DNA of 6,826 nucleotides, from positions 1 to 6,826 of the forward strand of contig CAJFUU010000239.1 in NCBI GenBank assembly GCA_904420265.1. Reading direction: 5' to 3'. How positions within the stretch are numbered: position 1 is the first letter of the stretch; every line of letters starts with the position of its first letter. Below are positions 1-6,621 of the stretch, in pieces. This stretch comes from an uncultured Clostridia bacterium (GTDB taxonomy: Bacteria > Bacillota > Clostridia > Christensenellales > Aristaeellaceae). Both the position numbers and the translations under genes were made by a program. Below the pieces are notes generated by a model. That model was not told where the DNA came from. It ran no database searches and worked only from the letters and a program-made list of their open reading frames with translations.

Positions 1-357
1 CAGCACGCCGCGCGGCATCCGCGCCCCGTAGCGCGCGTATTTTTGCGGGTCTTTGAGATAGTCTACCAGCCCCTCCAGGCTTGCGCGGGCCTCCTCATTG
101 GCCGCCACGTCGCAAAAACCGCAGTTGGGCGCGGCGCTTACGGGGTCCAACCCTGCTATACGACCCGCCGTTTCCGCCCGCAACGCGCGTGGCCGCAAAA
201 GCGCCGAGGCGATGAACAGCGCCACCGCCGCGGCCAGGCAAAGGCGCGCCGCCGTATTTACAGCCGCCGCACCGCCGCCGGAAAGCAGCGAAAGTATCAG
301 CCCTGTGAGCAACAGCCACATGGAGCCGATGGAAATTATGTTCCAGGTTCGCTTCAA
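1..357 (-). CDS. FtsH-like membrane-anchored AAA+ protein, N-terminal part (runs off left edge)
   Basis: Reading the minus strand from a TTG at 357 gives 119 residues open to the window edge. Two hydrophobic segments, roughly residues 7-27 and 33-54, form a membrane hairpin with almost no extracytoplasmic loop; canonical FtsH has a large domain there. The cytoplasmic part carries the FtsH-type N-terminal AAA signature: FCDVAANEEA at 81-90, then LVDYLKDPQKYARYGARMPR at 97-116, which in this family directly precedes the Walker A motif. Walker A, Walker B and any HExxH zinc site lie outside the window, so protease activity cannot be judged. The expected role is ATP-driven extraction or degradation of membrane or cytoplasmic proteins at the inner face of the membrane. 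TTG 357 is preferred because of the eight-base Shine-Dalgarno match at 362-369; an in-frame ATG at 384 has none and sits at the predicted transcription start. The gene is divergent from the PBP gene. A CGFC motif at residues 79-82 is unusual. Confidence 0.82.
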   Translation of the reverse strand, partial: MKRTWNIISIGSMWLLLTGLILSLLSGGGAAAVNTAARLCLAAAVALFIASALLRPRALRAETAGRIAGLDPVSAAPNCGFCDVAANEEARASLEGLVDYLKDPQKYARYGARMPRGVL

Positions 358-361
358 ATCA

Positions 362-369
362 ATCACCTC
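362..369 (-). promoter_or_regulatory. Ribosome binding site of the FtsH-like gene
   Basis: The minus strand reads GAGGTGAT, eight consecutive bases complementary to the 3' end of 16S rRNA, and ends 4 nt before the TTG at 357. It decides the start codon: the other in-frame candidates (GTG at 366, overlapping this site, and ATG at 384) have no comparable site upstream. Confidence 0.7.
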
Positions 370-388
370 TATGCGTTGAACCATATAT

Positions 389-418
389 ATTGTAACCCAT
401 AAAGCCTGTGTACGTCCA
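389..418 (-). promoter_or_regulatory. Putative sigma-A promoter of the FtsH-like gene
   Basis: The minus strand has a TACAAT -10 hexamer (394-389; 5 of 6 to TATAAT) and a TGGACG -35-like hexamer (418-413; 4 of 6 to TTGACA), separated by 18 bp. Transcription would begin near 382, giving a leader of about 25 nt that contains the Shine-Dalgarno site and excludes the upstream ATG. This rests on consensus matching only. No equally good promoter was seen for the divergent PBP gene. Confidence 0.42.
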
Positions 419-587
419 CGAACAACTTTCGGCAAAAGCGGCTAATATCTCCGGCTTTGGGAAATGCTAGAGCGTGTCTGCATGGGCATGCGCCTGCGGG
501 ACTGCCCGTCCTCTGGCAAATACCTTTGCGCAGGCAAGATGGACCGTGGCGGTCGCGCTTGCGCTGGAAAACCGCTTTAACCGCAGC

Positions 588-594
588 AGGAGGG
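588..594 (+). promoter_or_regulatory. Ribosome binding site of the PBP gene
   Basis: AGGAGGG ends 6 nt before GTG 601. This fixes the start at 601 rather than at the in-frame ATG at 457, which has no Shine-Dalgarno sequence and would add 48 residues of low-hydrophobicity, Arg/Pro-rich sequence in front of the membrane anchor. Confidence 0.8.
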
Positions 595-600
595 ATAATT

Positions 601-2982
601 GTGAAGCGAAAATGGGTGCGTTGGGCCATCCTGGGCGCGGCAGTGGCGTTGTTGGCCGCGCTGGTGATCCTGCTGGAGCCGTGGAACTGGGAAAAACTGG
701 ATTTGCAAAAATTGACGCAACTCAACCAGACAAGCATTGTTTACGACGCCGACGGCCAGCGCGCAGGCAGCCTTTACGGCAGCGAAAACCGCGTATATGT
801 AACGCTGGATCAAATTCCCGAGCGTGTGCAAAACGCCTTTATTGCCGCCGAGGACCAGCGCTTTTACGAGCACTCCGGCGTGGACGTCGTGCGCCTGTTC
901 GGCGCGCTCTGGCACGACATTCGCACCATGAGCCTGGAGCAGGGGGCGTCCACCATCACCCAACAACTCATCAAACTTACGCACCTTACCGGCGAAAAAA
1001 CGCTTTCGCGCAAGGCGCAGGAAGCGGTGCTGGCCCTGCAACTGGAGCGGCAAATGAGCAAGGAGGACATTCTGGAACGGTATCTCAACGTGGTCTATTT
1101 CGGACGCGGAGCCTATGGCATCGAGGCCGCCGCCAACGCGTATTTTGGCAAAGACGTTGGCGAGCTGACGCTTGCGGAGAGCGCGCTGTTGGCCGGCGTC
1201 ATCAAGTCGCCCAGCAACTATGCGCCGCATCTGGAGCCGGAAAACGCCGTTGAACGGCGCAACCTGATTCTGGGCGAAATGGCGGAGTGCGGCTTTATCA
1301 CCCAAACGGAGGCCGAAGAGGCGCAGGGCGAGGAACTTGCGCTGCACCTTTCCGAGGAAAGCGCGCAATTTGGCTGGTATATCGACCAGGCGGCCGCCGA
1401 GGCGCAGGAAATTCTCGGCGTAACGCGCGACGAACTGCTCGCGGGCGGCTATGCGATTTATACGGCTCTGGATACGGAGGCCCAGGCGGCCGCCGAGGAA
1501 CTGTTTGCAAACGGCGCGAACTTTCCAGACCCCGCTGCCGACGGCACGCCCGCGCAAGCGGCGCTGGTAGCGGCAAACGTTGAAAACGGCGAAATCGTCG
1601 CGCTTATCGGCGGGCGAAGTTACGATGTGCGCCTGGGCCTTAACCGCGCTACGCAGATTCAGCGCCAACCGGGCAGCGCCATCAAGCCCGTTTCCTCCTA
1701 TGCGGCTGCCGTAGAAGGCTATGGGTACTTGCCCACCAGCTTTGTCAATGACGAACAGCGGGTGTTTGCAGGCGGCTATGCGCCGGGCAATGCGGGCGGA
1801 AACTATTATGGCGAAGTGACCTTGCGCGAAGCGCTTTCGCGTTCGCTCAACGTGGCGACCGTCGATCTGGCCGACAAAATCGGCGTCGCCGCCCTGCGCG
1901 CGCAGCTCGAACGCTTCGGCATCACGCCCGCCGACAGTGACGCCAACCTTGCCCTGGCGCTCGGCTCCATGACCGAAGGCGTCTCCCCCGCGCAGTTGTG
2001 CGCCGCCTACTGCGCCCTTGCCAATGGCGGCGCGCGTGTAGAAGCGCACACGGTGCGCAAAATTACCGACCAAAACGGCAAAATTCTCTATGAGGCAAAG
2101 GCGGCCAGCGGGCGCGCCGTATCCAGCGAAACAGCTTGTATCCTTACAGATATGCTCACAACCGCCGCCGCTGAAGGCAGCGCCAACGCCCTCAGCGCCG
2201 TAGGCGCAAACGTAGCGGGCAAAACGGGCACCGTGGGAATGGAGGGCGGCGGCAATCGCGACGCCTGGACAGTGGCTTATACGCCGAAACTGGCGGTGGC
2301 CGTGTGGATGGGTTTTGACGAGCCGGACGCCGATCATGTCATGCCCGATTGGGCGGGCGGCAGCAGTTATCCGGCGCGCCTGTGCGCAAGTTTCCTTTCT
2401 TCCGCCGGCGAGGAATGGCTGCGCGGCAGCTTTGATACGCCGGATTCCCTGCGCCGCGTTGTGGTTGACGCGCTCGCCCTGGAACAGGATAAAGCCGTGG
2501 TGCTGGCGGCGGAACGCACGCCTGTATCCTACGCGCAGACGGAGATTTTCTATGCCGGCCGCGAGCCGCAAACCGTGAGCGCCAAGTGGGACGCCCCCGA
2601 ACCGGTCACCGATCTGGAACTTGCCAGCGTCGCGGGCGAAACGCCTCTGTTGCGTTTCACCGTGCGCGATGAAAACGCCGAATATCTGCTCATTCGCCGC
2701 ACAGACGGCCGCGCGGAGGAAATTGCCGTGTTGCGCGGCGAGGCCGGAGAGGTCGTCGAATACGCCGACGAAGAGGCGGATCTTTCCCAGACGCATGAGT
2801 ACAGCGTTATCCCCCGGCACGCGCTGCTCTATGCGTCCGGCGAACTGCTAACGGGTGCGGAAAGTTTGCGGGCGCGCTACACGCCCGGTGGAATTTTGGG
2901 AATTGTTGAAGAATTGCTCACCCCCAGTGAATCTGCGCAGCCGCCTGCGGAGGCGGAGACGCTCCAGTCGTTGTTTGGATGA
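601..2982 (+). CDS. Class A penicillin-binding protein (bifunctional transglycosylase/transpeptidase)
   Basis: This 793-residue bifunctional peptidoglycan synthase polymerises lipid II into glycan strands and cross-links the stem peptides outside the membrane. Residues 1-6 are basic and 7-27 form a single membrane anchor, so the topology is cytoplasmic N-terminus with an external body. The GT51 transglycosylase domain (about 60-245) has all family motifs: EDQRFYEHSG with catalytic Glu84, GASTITQQ (115-122), RKAQE (137-141) and the YLNVVYFGRGAYGIEA block from 161. The transpeptidase domain (about 320-600) has SAIK (Ser359 nucleophile, Lys362), SLN (415-417) and KTG (541-543), so it should be active and bind penicillin. 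Residues about 668-762 look like a fibronectin type III-like domain, as in several Firmicute PBPs, followed by a Pro/Ala/Glu-rich tail. The start is GTG 601, backed by AGGAGGG. It is divergent from the FtsH-like gene, and no clear promoter or terminator was found. The family is certain; the exact paralogue (vegetative or sporulation type) is not. Confidence 0.96.
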   Translation: MKRKWVRWAILGAAVALLAALVILLEPWNWEKLDLQKLTQLNQTSIVYDADGQRAGSLYGSENRVYVTLDQIPERVQNAFIAAEDQRFYEHSGVDVVRLFGALWHDIRTMSLEQGASTITQQLIKLTHLTGEKTLSRKAQEAVLALQLERQMSKEDILERYLNVVYFGRGAYGIEAAANAYFGKDVGELTLAESALLAGVIKSPSNYAPHLEPENAVERRNLILGEMAECGFITQTEAEEAQGEELALHLSEESAQFGWYIDQAAAEAQEILGVTRDELLAGGYAIYTALDTEAQAAAEELFANGANFPDPAADGTPAQAALVAANVENGEIVALIGGRSYDVRLGLNRATQIQRQPGSAIKPVSSYAAAVEGYGYLPTSFVNDEQRVFAGGYAPGNAGGNYYGEVTLREALSRSLNVATVDLADKIGVAALRAQLERFGITPADSDANLALALGSMTEGVSPAQLCAAYCALANGGARVEAHTVRKITDQNGKILYEAKAASGRAVSSETACILTDMLTTAAAEGSANALSAVGANVAGKTGTVGMEGGGNRDAWTVAYTPKLAVAVWMGFDEPDADHVMPDWAGGSSYPARLCASFLSSAGEEWLRGSFDTPDSLRRVVVDALALEQDKAVVLAAERTPVSYAQTEIFYAGREPQTVSAKWDAPEPVTDLELASVAGETPLLRFTVRDENAEYLLIRRTDGRAEEIAVLRGEAGEVVEYADEEADLSQTHEYSVIPRHALLYASGELLTGAESLRARYTPGGILGIVEELLTPSESAQPPAEAETLQSLFG

Positions 2983-3040
2983 TGGCCAGGGCAGGGCTTC
3001 ACAGCATAACGGGGCGGCTCTCCAACCAAAGCGGCGCTAT

Positions 3041-3073
3041 GGAACCGTGGCCACCGGCCAGGCCTGTGGTACC
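3041..3073 (+). other. GGCC-rich hairpin downstream of the PBP gene
   Basis: GGAACC (3041-3046) can pair with GGTACC (3068-3073) with one mismatch. An inner GGCC/GGCC stem (3049-3052 with 3061-3064) closes an 8-nt loop. It starts 58 nt after the PBP stop but is not followed by a T run, so it is not a standard terminator. It could stabilise the 3' end of the mRNA or form part of a structured RNA; the function is unknown. Confidence 0.4.
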
Positions 3074-3264
3074 TCGAAGCCCTAAAGGGCATGATGGCAA
3101 CAGAACTCACGCGCTTTGCATCGTCAGCTTATGCGCTAGATTCCTGCAGACCCTGCCAAAAGCAGCCGTTTGACCCTTTGCGCTGGCCATTGCTCACGCG
3201 CTCTCTCGCTTGACGGAAAAGTGTTTGCCGATTTTGCGCAAGCGATAACCTCTTTGAAGCCCCG

Positions 3265-3498
3265 GCTCCAAGCAGAGCGCAGCCTGTCAAAAAATCTCCC
3301 GAGAAGGAAGGCTGCGCAGAGTTTCTCTGGCTGCGGCCCTGGAAAGGCAGTAAAAAAACGGTCGCCATCAGAGATGTGCCCCGAAAACGGCGTTTTTTAT
3401 GGCGAAAAGGCCGATAATTTCGCAAAGAACAGAGGCCCTTTCGCCAGGCAGCGCTTCTCGAAATAGCAGTTTTGCTACTTTTTAACAGCTTATCTCCC
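3265..3498. repeat. Tandem repeat unit 1 (234 bp, non-coding)
   Basis: This is the first of two long, closely similar units. Against unit 2 it shares an uninterrupted 32-nt block (3361-3392 versus 3588-3619) and a 43-nt block (3440-3482 versus 3665-3707), with shorter matches elsewhere such as GCCTGTCAAAAAATCT at 3282 and 3516. Single-base length differences (ACGGTCG versus ACGTCG after the A7 run; five versus four T after CTAC) show that no reading frame is maintained. Read on the minus strand, it contains a CGCCAT/ATGGCG stem (3404-3363) followed 4 nt later by T7 (3358-3352), which resembles an intrinsic terminator. Unit boundaries are approximate. Confidence 0.85.
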
Positions 3499-3721
3499 GC
3501 TCGAAGCGGAATGCAGCCTGTCAAAAAATCTTTCGAGAAGGAAGGCCGGGCTGAGTTCCTGGAGCCGCAGAGAAGCAGTAAAAAAACGTCGCCATCAGAG
3601 ATGTGCCCCGAAAACGGCGCTTCTTATGGCGAAAAGGCAGGGAATTTCGCAAAGAGCGAAGTTCTTCGCCAGGCAGCGCTTCTCGAAATAGCAGTTTTGC
3701 TACTTTTAACGGCTTGGCCCC
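3499..3721. repeat. Tandem repeat unit 2 (about 223 bp, non-coding)
   Basis: This is the second copy of the unit described at 3265, beginning at the equivalent GCTC. It keeps the same minus-strand stem (ATGGCG 3626-3631 with CGCCAT 3590-3595) and T7 tract (3586-3580), as well as the TAGCAGTTTTGCTA inverted repeat near 3688-3701. Divergence is concentrated in two patches, about 3547-3570 and 3632-3664, while the cores are unchanged. This pattern fits conservation of an RNA or DNA structure, or recent copying, better than a protein. Confidence 0.85.
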
Positions 3722-3763
3722 GCTCCTGGTGGGGTGTTCGGCTTGTCAAAGAACATTTTTGAA
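3722..3763. repeat. Partial third repeat unit
   Basis: After unit 2 the sequence restarts with GCTC and reaches GCTTGTCAAAGAACATTTTT at 3741, which parallels GCCTGTCAAAAAATCT at the start of units 1 and 2. It then loses similarity. The copy is short and degenerate, so the assignment is tentative. Confidence 0.45.
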
Positions 3764-3943
3764 AAGTCAACGGACGGGAGAGCCCCCGCTTGGCGCCATG
3801 CCTTGAATTTTCAATTTGGAACGCGGGAGTTTCGCCTTTGACGAAACCGCAGAAGAGGCTCCTGCCATCCTCCACTATTTTTGTTCACGCCCTTTACGAC
3901 ACAAGCAAAAATTGCAAGGCAGTGATTTTGCTCAGGAAAATGA

Positions 3944-4035
3944 GATTTTTAAACGCAAAAATCACCCTTTCCCCGACATACACGCCGTCGGGGACGGTGA
4001 GAGTGCGAAGAAACTTCTCCCCCTCTCGCACTCAC
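3944..4035. other. Cluster of three consecutive inverted repeats, candidate structured RNA
   Basis: Three stems follow one another within 92 bp. GATTTTT/AAAAATC (3944-3950 with 3957-3963) is a perfect 7 bp stem with a 6-nt loop. CCCCGAC/GTCGGGG (3971-3977 with 3987-3993) is a perfect 7 bp stem with a 9-nt loop. GTGA plus GTGCGA pairs with TCGCACTCAC (3997-4008 with 4026-4035) as 10 bp with a 2-nt bulge. On the minus strand they lie just past the clpC terminator; on the plus strand they precede that terminator hairpin. No known RNA family was recognised, and the strand of transcription, if any, is not evident. Confidence 0.5.
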
Positions 4036-4080
4036 TTGATGAATTTTGGCAGCCTGCGCCCCGCCCAGACAGGGCGCGCA

Positions 4081-4124
4081 CAACAAAACGCCCGTCCGGC
4101 GCGAAATGCGCGCCAGGCGGGCGT
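4081..4124 (-). terminator. Rho-independent terminator of clpC
   Basis: Starting 8 nt after the clpC stop, the minus strand forms a long GC-rich hairpin: ACGCCCG (4124-4118) pairs with CGGGCGT (4094-4088), and an inner GGCGCG pairs with CGCGCC (4114-4109 with 4103-4098) across a symmetrical 3-nt internal loop. The loop reads CATTT, and a TTTTGTTG tract follows the stem. On the plus strand the hairpin has no adjacent T run, so it acts mainly for clpC. Confidence 0.88.
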
Positions 4125-4132
4125 AATGCGTT

Positions 4133-6604
4133 TTAGTCGTTGTTCTGATAAGCGGGCTGTGCGCCAGGCAGCGCTTCCGCCTTTGCAAGCGGCGTAAAGA
4201 CGAGCTGCCCGTCCTTCGCAGCCATGGAAACGCGATCCCCAAGCTTAATATTGCCATTCAGAATCTCCTCGCTGAGCGCGTCTTCCACCATGCGCTGGAT
4301 GGCGCGACGCAGCGGACGCGCGCCGTATTGCAAGTCGTATCCGGCGGCGCTGAGCAGTTTAATGGCCGAATCGTCCACCTCCAGGTCTATATCGCGCTCG
4401 TGCAGGCGTTTTTGAACGTTTGCCAGCATCAGCGCGGCAATGCGGTCGATTTCCTCCTGCTCCAGAGCATGGAAGACGATAATCTCGTCCACGCGGTTCA
4501 AGAACTCGGGCCGGAAGATGCGCTTAACCTCGTCCATAATGTTTTCGCGCATGGCCTCATAGCTCTTTTCATCGCTGGAACTGCTGCCAAAACCGAGCGA
4601 GCGCTGTTTTTTGATGGTGTGCGCCCCGGCATTGCTGGTCATGACCACGACGGTGTTCTTAAAATCCACCACGCGGCCCTGACCATCGGTAAGGCGGCCG
4701 TCCTCGAGAATTTGCAAAAGCACGTTGAACACGTCGGGATGCGCCTTTTCCACCTCGTCAAAAAGGATGACCGCATAGGGCTTGCGGCGCACCTTTTCCG
4801 TGAGCTGACCGCCCTCTTCGTGACCGACGTAGCCCGGCGGCGAGCCGATCATGCGCGAGACGGAGTGCTTTTCCATATACTCGGACATGTCAATGCGGAT
4901 CAGGCTGTCTTCATCCCCAAACAGCGCCTCGCCAAGCGCCTTGCAAAGTTCCGTTTTGCCAACGCCCGTGGGGCCGAGGAAGATGAACGAGCCGATGGGG
5001 CGGTTGGGGTCCTTCAGTCCGGCGCGCGCGCGGCGCACGGCCTTGGAGACGGCCTTGACGGCCTCCTCCTGACCGATGACGCGGCGATGGAGGATGTCTT
5101 CAAGGTGCATGAGCCGTTCGGCCTCGCTCTCGGTCATGCGCTTGACGGGGATGCCCGTCCACGAGGAGACGATCTCCGCGACCTCCTCCTCACCCACGGT
5201 CTCCACTTTGGAGTTGCGCTTCTGCTCCCATTCCTTGCGGCGCTCGGCCATTTCGTTCTGGAGCTGTTTTTTCTGGTCGCGCAGGTTGGCGGCCTTTTCA
5301 AAGTCCTCGTGCGCCACAGCCTCCTCGGTCTCCTTGCTGAGGGCTTCCAGGCGCGTCTCCTGCTCCTTCATGTCCGGCGGCGCGGTGAACGCCTTGATGC
5401 GCACGCGCGAGGCGGCCTCGTCGATAAGGTCGATGGCCTTGTCCGGCAAAAAGCGGTCGGAGATATAGCGGTCGGAGAGGTTGACCGCGGCGAGGATCGC
5501 CTCGTCGGTGATGTGGACGCGGTGGTGCGCCTCGTAGCGGTCGCGCAGGCCGCGCAGGATCTCCACGGACTCCTCGCGCGTGGGCTCGCCGACGTTCACG
5601 GGCTGGAAGCGGCGCTCCAGCGCCGAATCCTTCTCGATATACTTGTGGTACTCCTTGAGCGTCGTCGCGCCGATGCACTGCATCTCTCCGCGCGCCAGGA
5701 GCGGCTTTAGGATGTTGGCCGCGTCGATGGCGCCCTCGGACGCACCGGCGCCGACGATGGTGTGAAGTTCGTCGATGAAGAGGATGACGTTGCCCGATTT
5801 GCGGATCTCCGCCATTGCGTTTTTCAGTCGCTCCTCAAATTCGCCGCGGTACTTCGCGCCCGCCAGCATGCCGGCGAGGTCGAGGGAGACCACGCGCTTG
5901 CCGCGCAGTATCTCCGGGATGCTGCCTTCGACGATGAGCTGCGCCAGCCCTTCGACGATGGCGGACTTGCCCACGCCCGGCTCGCCGATGAGTACAGGGT
6001 TGTTCTTCGTGCGCCGGGAGAGGATCTGCACGATGCGCTCGATCTCCCGCGCGCGGCCGATGACCGGGTCCAGCTCGCCAGCCTGCGCCGCCTTGGTCAA
6101 ATCGCGGGAGAACTGGTCGAGCGCGGGCGTTTCCTGTTCCTGCGCGGAGGCGCTGGAGGCGTTCTCCTCGCCGCCGCTGAGGGCGCGCAGAAGTTCCTCG
6201 CGGGCCTTGCCCAGATCCATGCCCATCTTGATCATCACATGCGCGGCCACGCCCTCGCGCTCGCGCATCAGCGCCAGCAGGATATGCTCGGTGCCGACGT
6301 AGTTCTGCTTCAGCTCGCGGGCTTCGCGCACGCTCTGTTCAAGCACCTTCTTGGTGCGCGGGGTGTAGACCATCGTCCTGACCGGCGAATCGTCATCGCC
6401 GCGGCCGAGTATTTGAATGATCTCCTGCCGCGCGGCGTCGAGCGTGATGCCCTTTAGCACCACGCTGGCCGCGCCGGGATCGCTGAGTACGCCGAGGAGC
6501 AGATGCTCCGTGCCGACGTAAGTCCTTCCCAGCTGCGCCGCCTCGCGCTGCGCCGTCAACAGCGCGCGCTGGCCGCGCTCAGTAAATTTCGCAAAGTATG
6601 CCAT
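4133..6604 (-). CDS. clpC: ClpC, ATP-dependent Clp protease ATP-binding subunit
   Basis: This 823-residue Hsp100 unfoldase is the usual length for ClpC. In Firmicutes ClpC hexamers, assisted by adaptors such as MecA or the McsB arginine kinase, unfold proteins and feed them into ClpP in the cytoplasm. Two Clp N-terminal repeats cover about residues 3-70 and 78-145. AAA module 1 has Walker A GEPGVGKS (207-214) and Walker B VILFIDE (273-279). A UVR-like coiled linker lies at about 429-452 (EDFEKAANLRDQKKQL), which distinguishes ClpC from ClpB. AAA module 2 has Walker A GPTGVGKT (544-551) and Walker B VILFDE (612-617). The ClpP-docking loop tripeptide LGF is at 670-672. All ATPase motifs are intact. 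ATG 6604 is preceded by GGAGG at a 6-nt spacing. Upstream, only 17 nt away, ends a truncated copy of its own N-domain; in many Firmicutes that place is taken by mcsB. Any CtsR operator would lie outside the window. Confidence 0.98.
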   Translation of the reverse strand: MAYFAKFTERGQRALLTAQREAAQLGRTYVGTEHLLLGVLSDPGAASVVLKGITLDAARQEIIQILGRGDDDSPVRTMVYTPRTKKVLEQSVREARELKQNYVGTEHILLALMREREGVAAHVMIKMGMDLGKAREELLRALSGGEENASSASAQEQETPALDQFSRDLTKAAQAGELDPVIGRAREIERIVQILSRRTKNNPVLIGEPGVGKSAIVEGLAQLIVEGSIPEILRGKRVVSLDLAGMLAGAKYRGEFEERLKNAMAEIRKSGNVILFIDELHTIVGAGASEGAIDAANILKPLLARGEMQCIGATTLKEYHKYIEKDSALERRFQPVNVGEPTREESVEILRGLRDRYEAHHRVHITDEAILAAVNLSDRYISDRFLPDKAIDLIDEAASRVRIKAFTAPPDMKEQETRLEALSKETEEAVAHEDFEKAANLRDQKKQLQNEMAERRKEWEQKRNSKVETVGEEEVAEIVSSWTGIPVKRMTESEAERLMHLEDILHRRVIGQEEAVKAVSKAVRRARAGLKDPNRPIGSFIFLGPTGVGKTELCKALGEALFGDEDSLIRIDMSEYMEKHSVSRMIGSPPGYVGHEEGGQLTEKVRRKPYAVILFDEVEKAHPDVFNVLLQILEDGRLTDGQGRVVDFKNTVVVMTSNAGAHTIKKQRSLGFGSSSSDEKSYEAMRENIMDEVKRIFRPEFLNRVDEIIVFHALEQEEIDRIAALMLANVQKRLHERDIDLEVDDSAIKLLSAAGYDLQYGARPLRRAIQRMVEDALSEEILNGNIKLGDRVSMAAKDGQLVFTPLAKAEALPGAQPAYQNND
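6261..6437. repeat. clpC segment duplicated at 6650-6826
   Basis: These 177 bp encode ClpC residues about 57-115, the end of the first and start of the second Clp N repeat. They align without gaps to 6650-6826 at an offset of 389 bp, with about 14 mismatches by eye (roughly 92 percent identity). The match stops sharply on the clpC side at 6260 versus 6649 and is still continuing at the right window edge. Confidence 0.93.
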
Positions 6605-6610
6605 GCGTTT

Positions 6611-6615
6611 CCTCC
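6611..6615 (-). promoter_or_regulatory. Ribosome binding site of clpC
   Basis: GGAGG on the minus strand lies 6 nt before the ATG at 6604. It sits in the 17-nt gap after the stop of the upstream N-domain fragment, so translation of the two frames could be coupled. Confidence 0.75.
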
Positions 6616-6621
6616 GTCTTG

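Larger units (their letters stand above)
2983..4080. other. Long non-coding, repeat- and hairpin-rich intergenic region
   Basis: No credible protein gene was found between the PBP stop and the clpC terminator. Open frames exist on both strands (for example 3129-3524 minus and 3472-3762 plus), but the duplicated parts differ by single-base insertions and deletions that break every frame, and none has a convincing ribosome binding site. The block appears less GC-rich than the flanking genes and contains A and T runs. Contents in order: a GGCC-rich hairpin (3041-3073), a short GCCC/GGGC hairpin (3079-3090), unassigned sequence (about 3091-3264), tandem repeat units (3265-3763), a GTTTCG/CGAAAC hairpin (3829-3834 with 3842-3847) and a cluster of three inverted repeats (3944-4035). 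No tRNA, rRNA or CRISPR pattern was seen. It separates two convergent genes, so no promoter is required here for either of them. Confidence 0.7.

Noticed and set aside
443..448. TAATAT as a -10 box for the PBP gene
   Set aside because: No acceptable -35 hexamer lies 16-19 bp upstream, and it would leave a leader of about 150 nt, so there is too little support to annotate it.
492..535. Inverted repeat GCCTGCG/CGCAGGC upstream of the PBP as a riboswitch or leader RNA
   Set aside because: It is a 7-bp stem with a 30-nt loop, has no terminator or sequestered ribosome binding site, and resembles no known riboswitch. It could occur by chance in GC-rich DNA.
457..600. 48-residue N-terminal extension of the PBP from ATG 457
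   Set aside because: There is no Shine-Dalgarno sequence before 457, while AGGAGGG stands 6 nt before GTG 601, where a typical basic-plus-membrane-anchor N-terminus begins.
577..2820. Long open frame (747 codons) on the minus strand opposite the PBP gene
   Set aside because: It lies antisense to a gene with all PBP motifs, has no recognisable domain, and is explained by GC-rich third positions that remove stops from the opposite strand.
3129..3524. 131-codon minus-strand frame, and 96-codon plus-strand frame at 3472-3762, as hypothetical proteins
   Set aside because: Both cross the tandem repeat units, whose copies differ by 1-nt indels at the A7 run and at the CTAC-T run, so no frame is preserved. 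No convincing start signals were found.
3265..3763. CRISPR array or transposable element
   Set aside because: The units are far too long and too few for CRISPR. No terminal inverted repeats, target-site duplication or transposase fragment was identified around them.
4328..5710. 460-codon open frame on the plus strand opposite clpC (and a similar one at 5762-6457)
   Set aside because: These are antisense shadows of the clpC coding sequence, with no ribosome binding site and low-complexity Ala/Arg/Leu/Val-rich translation.
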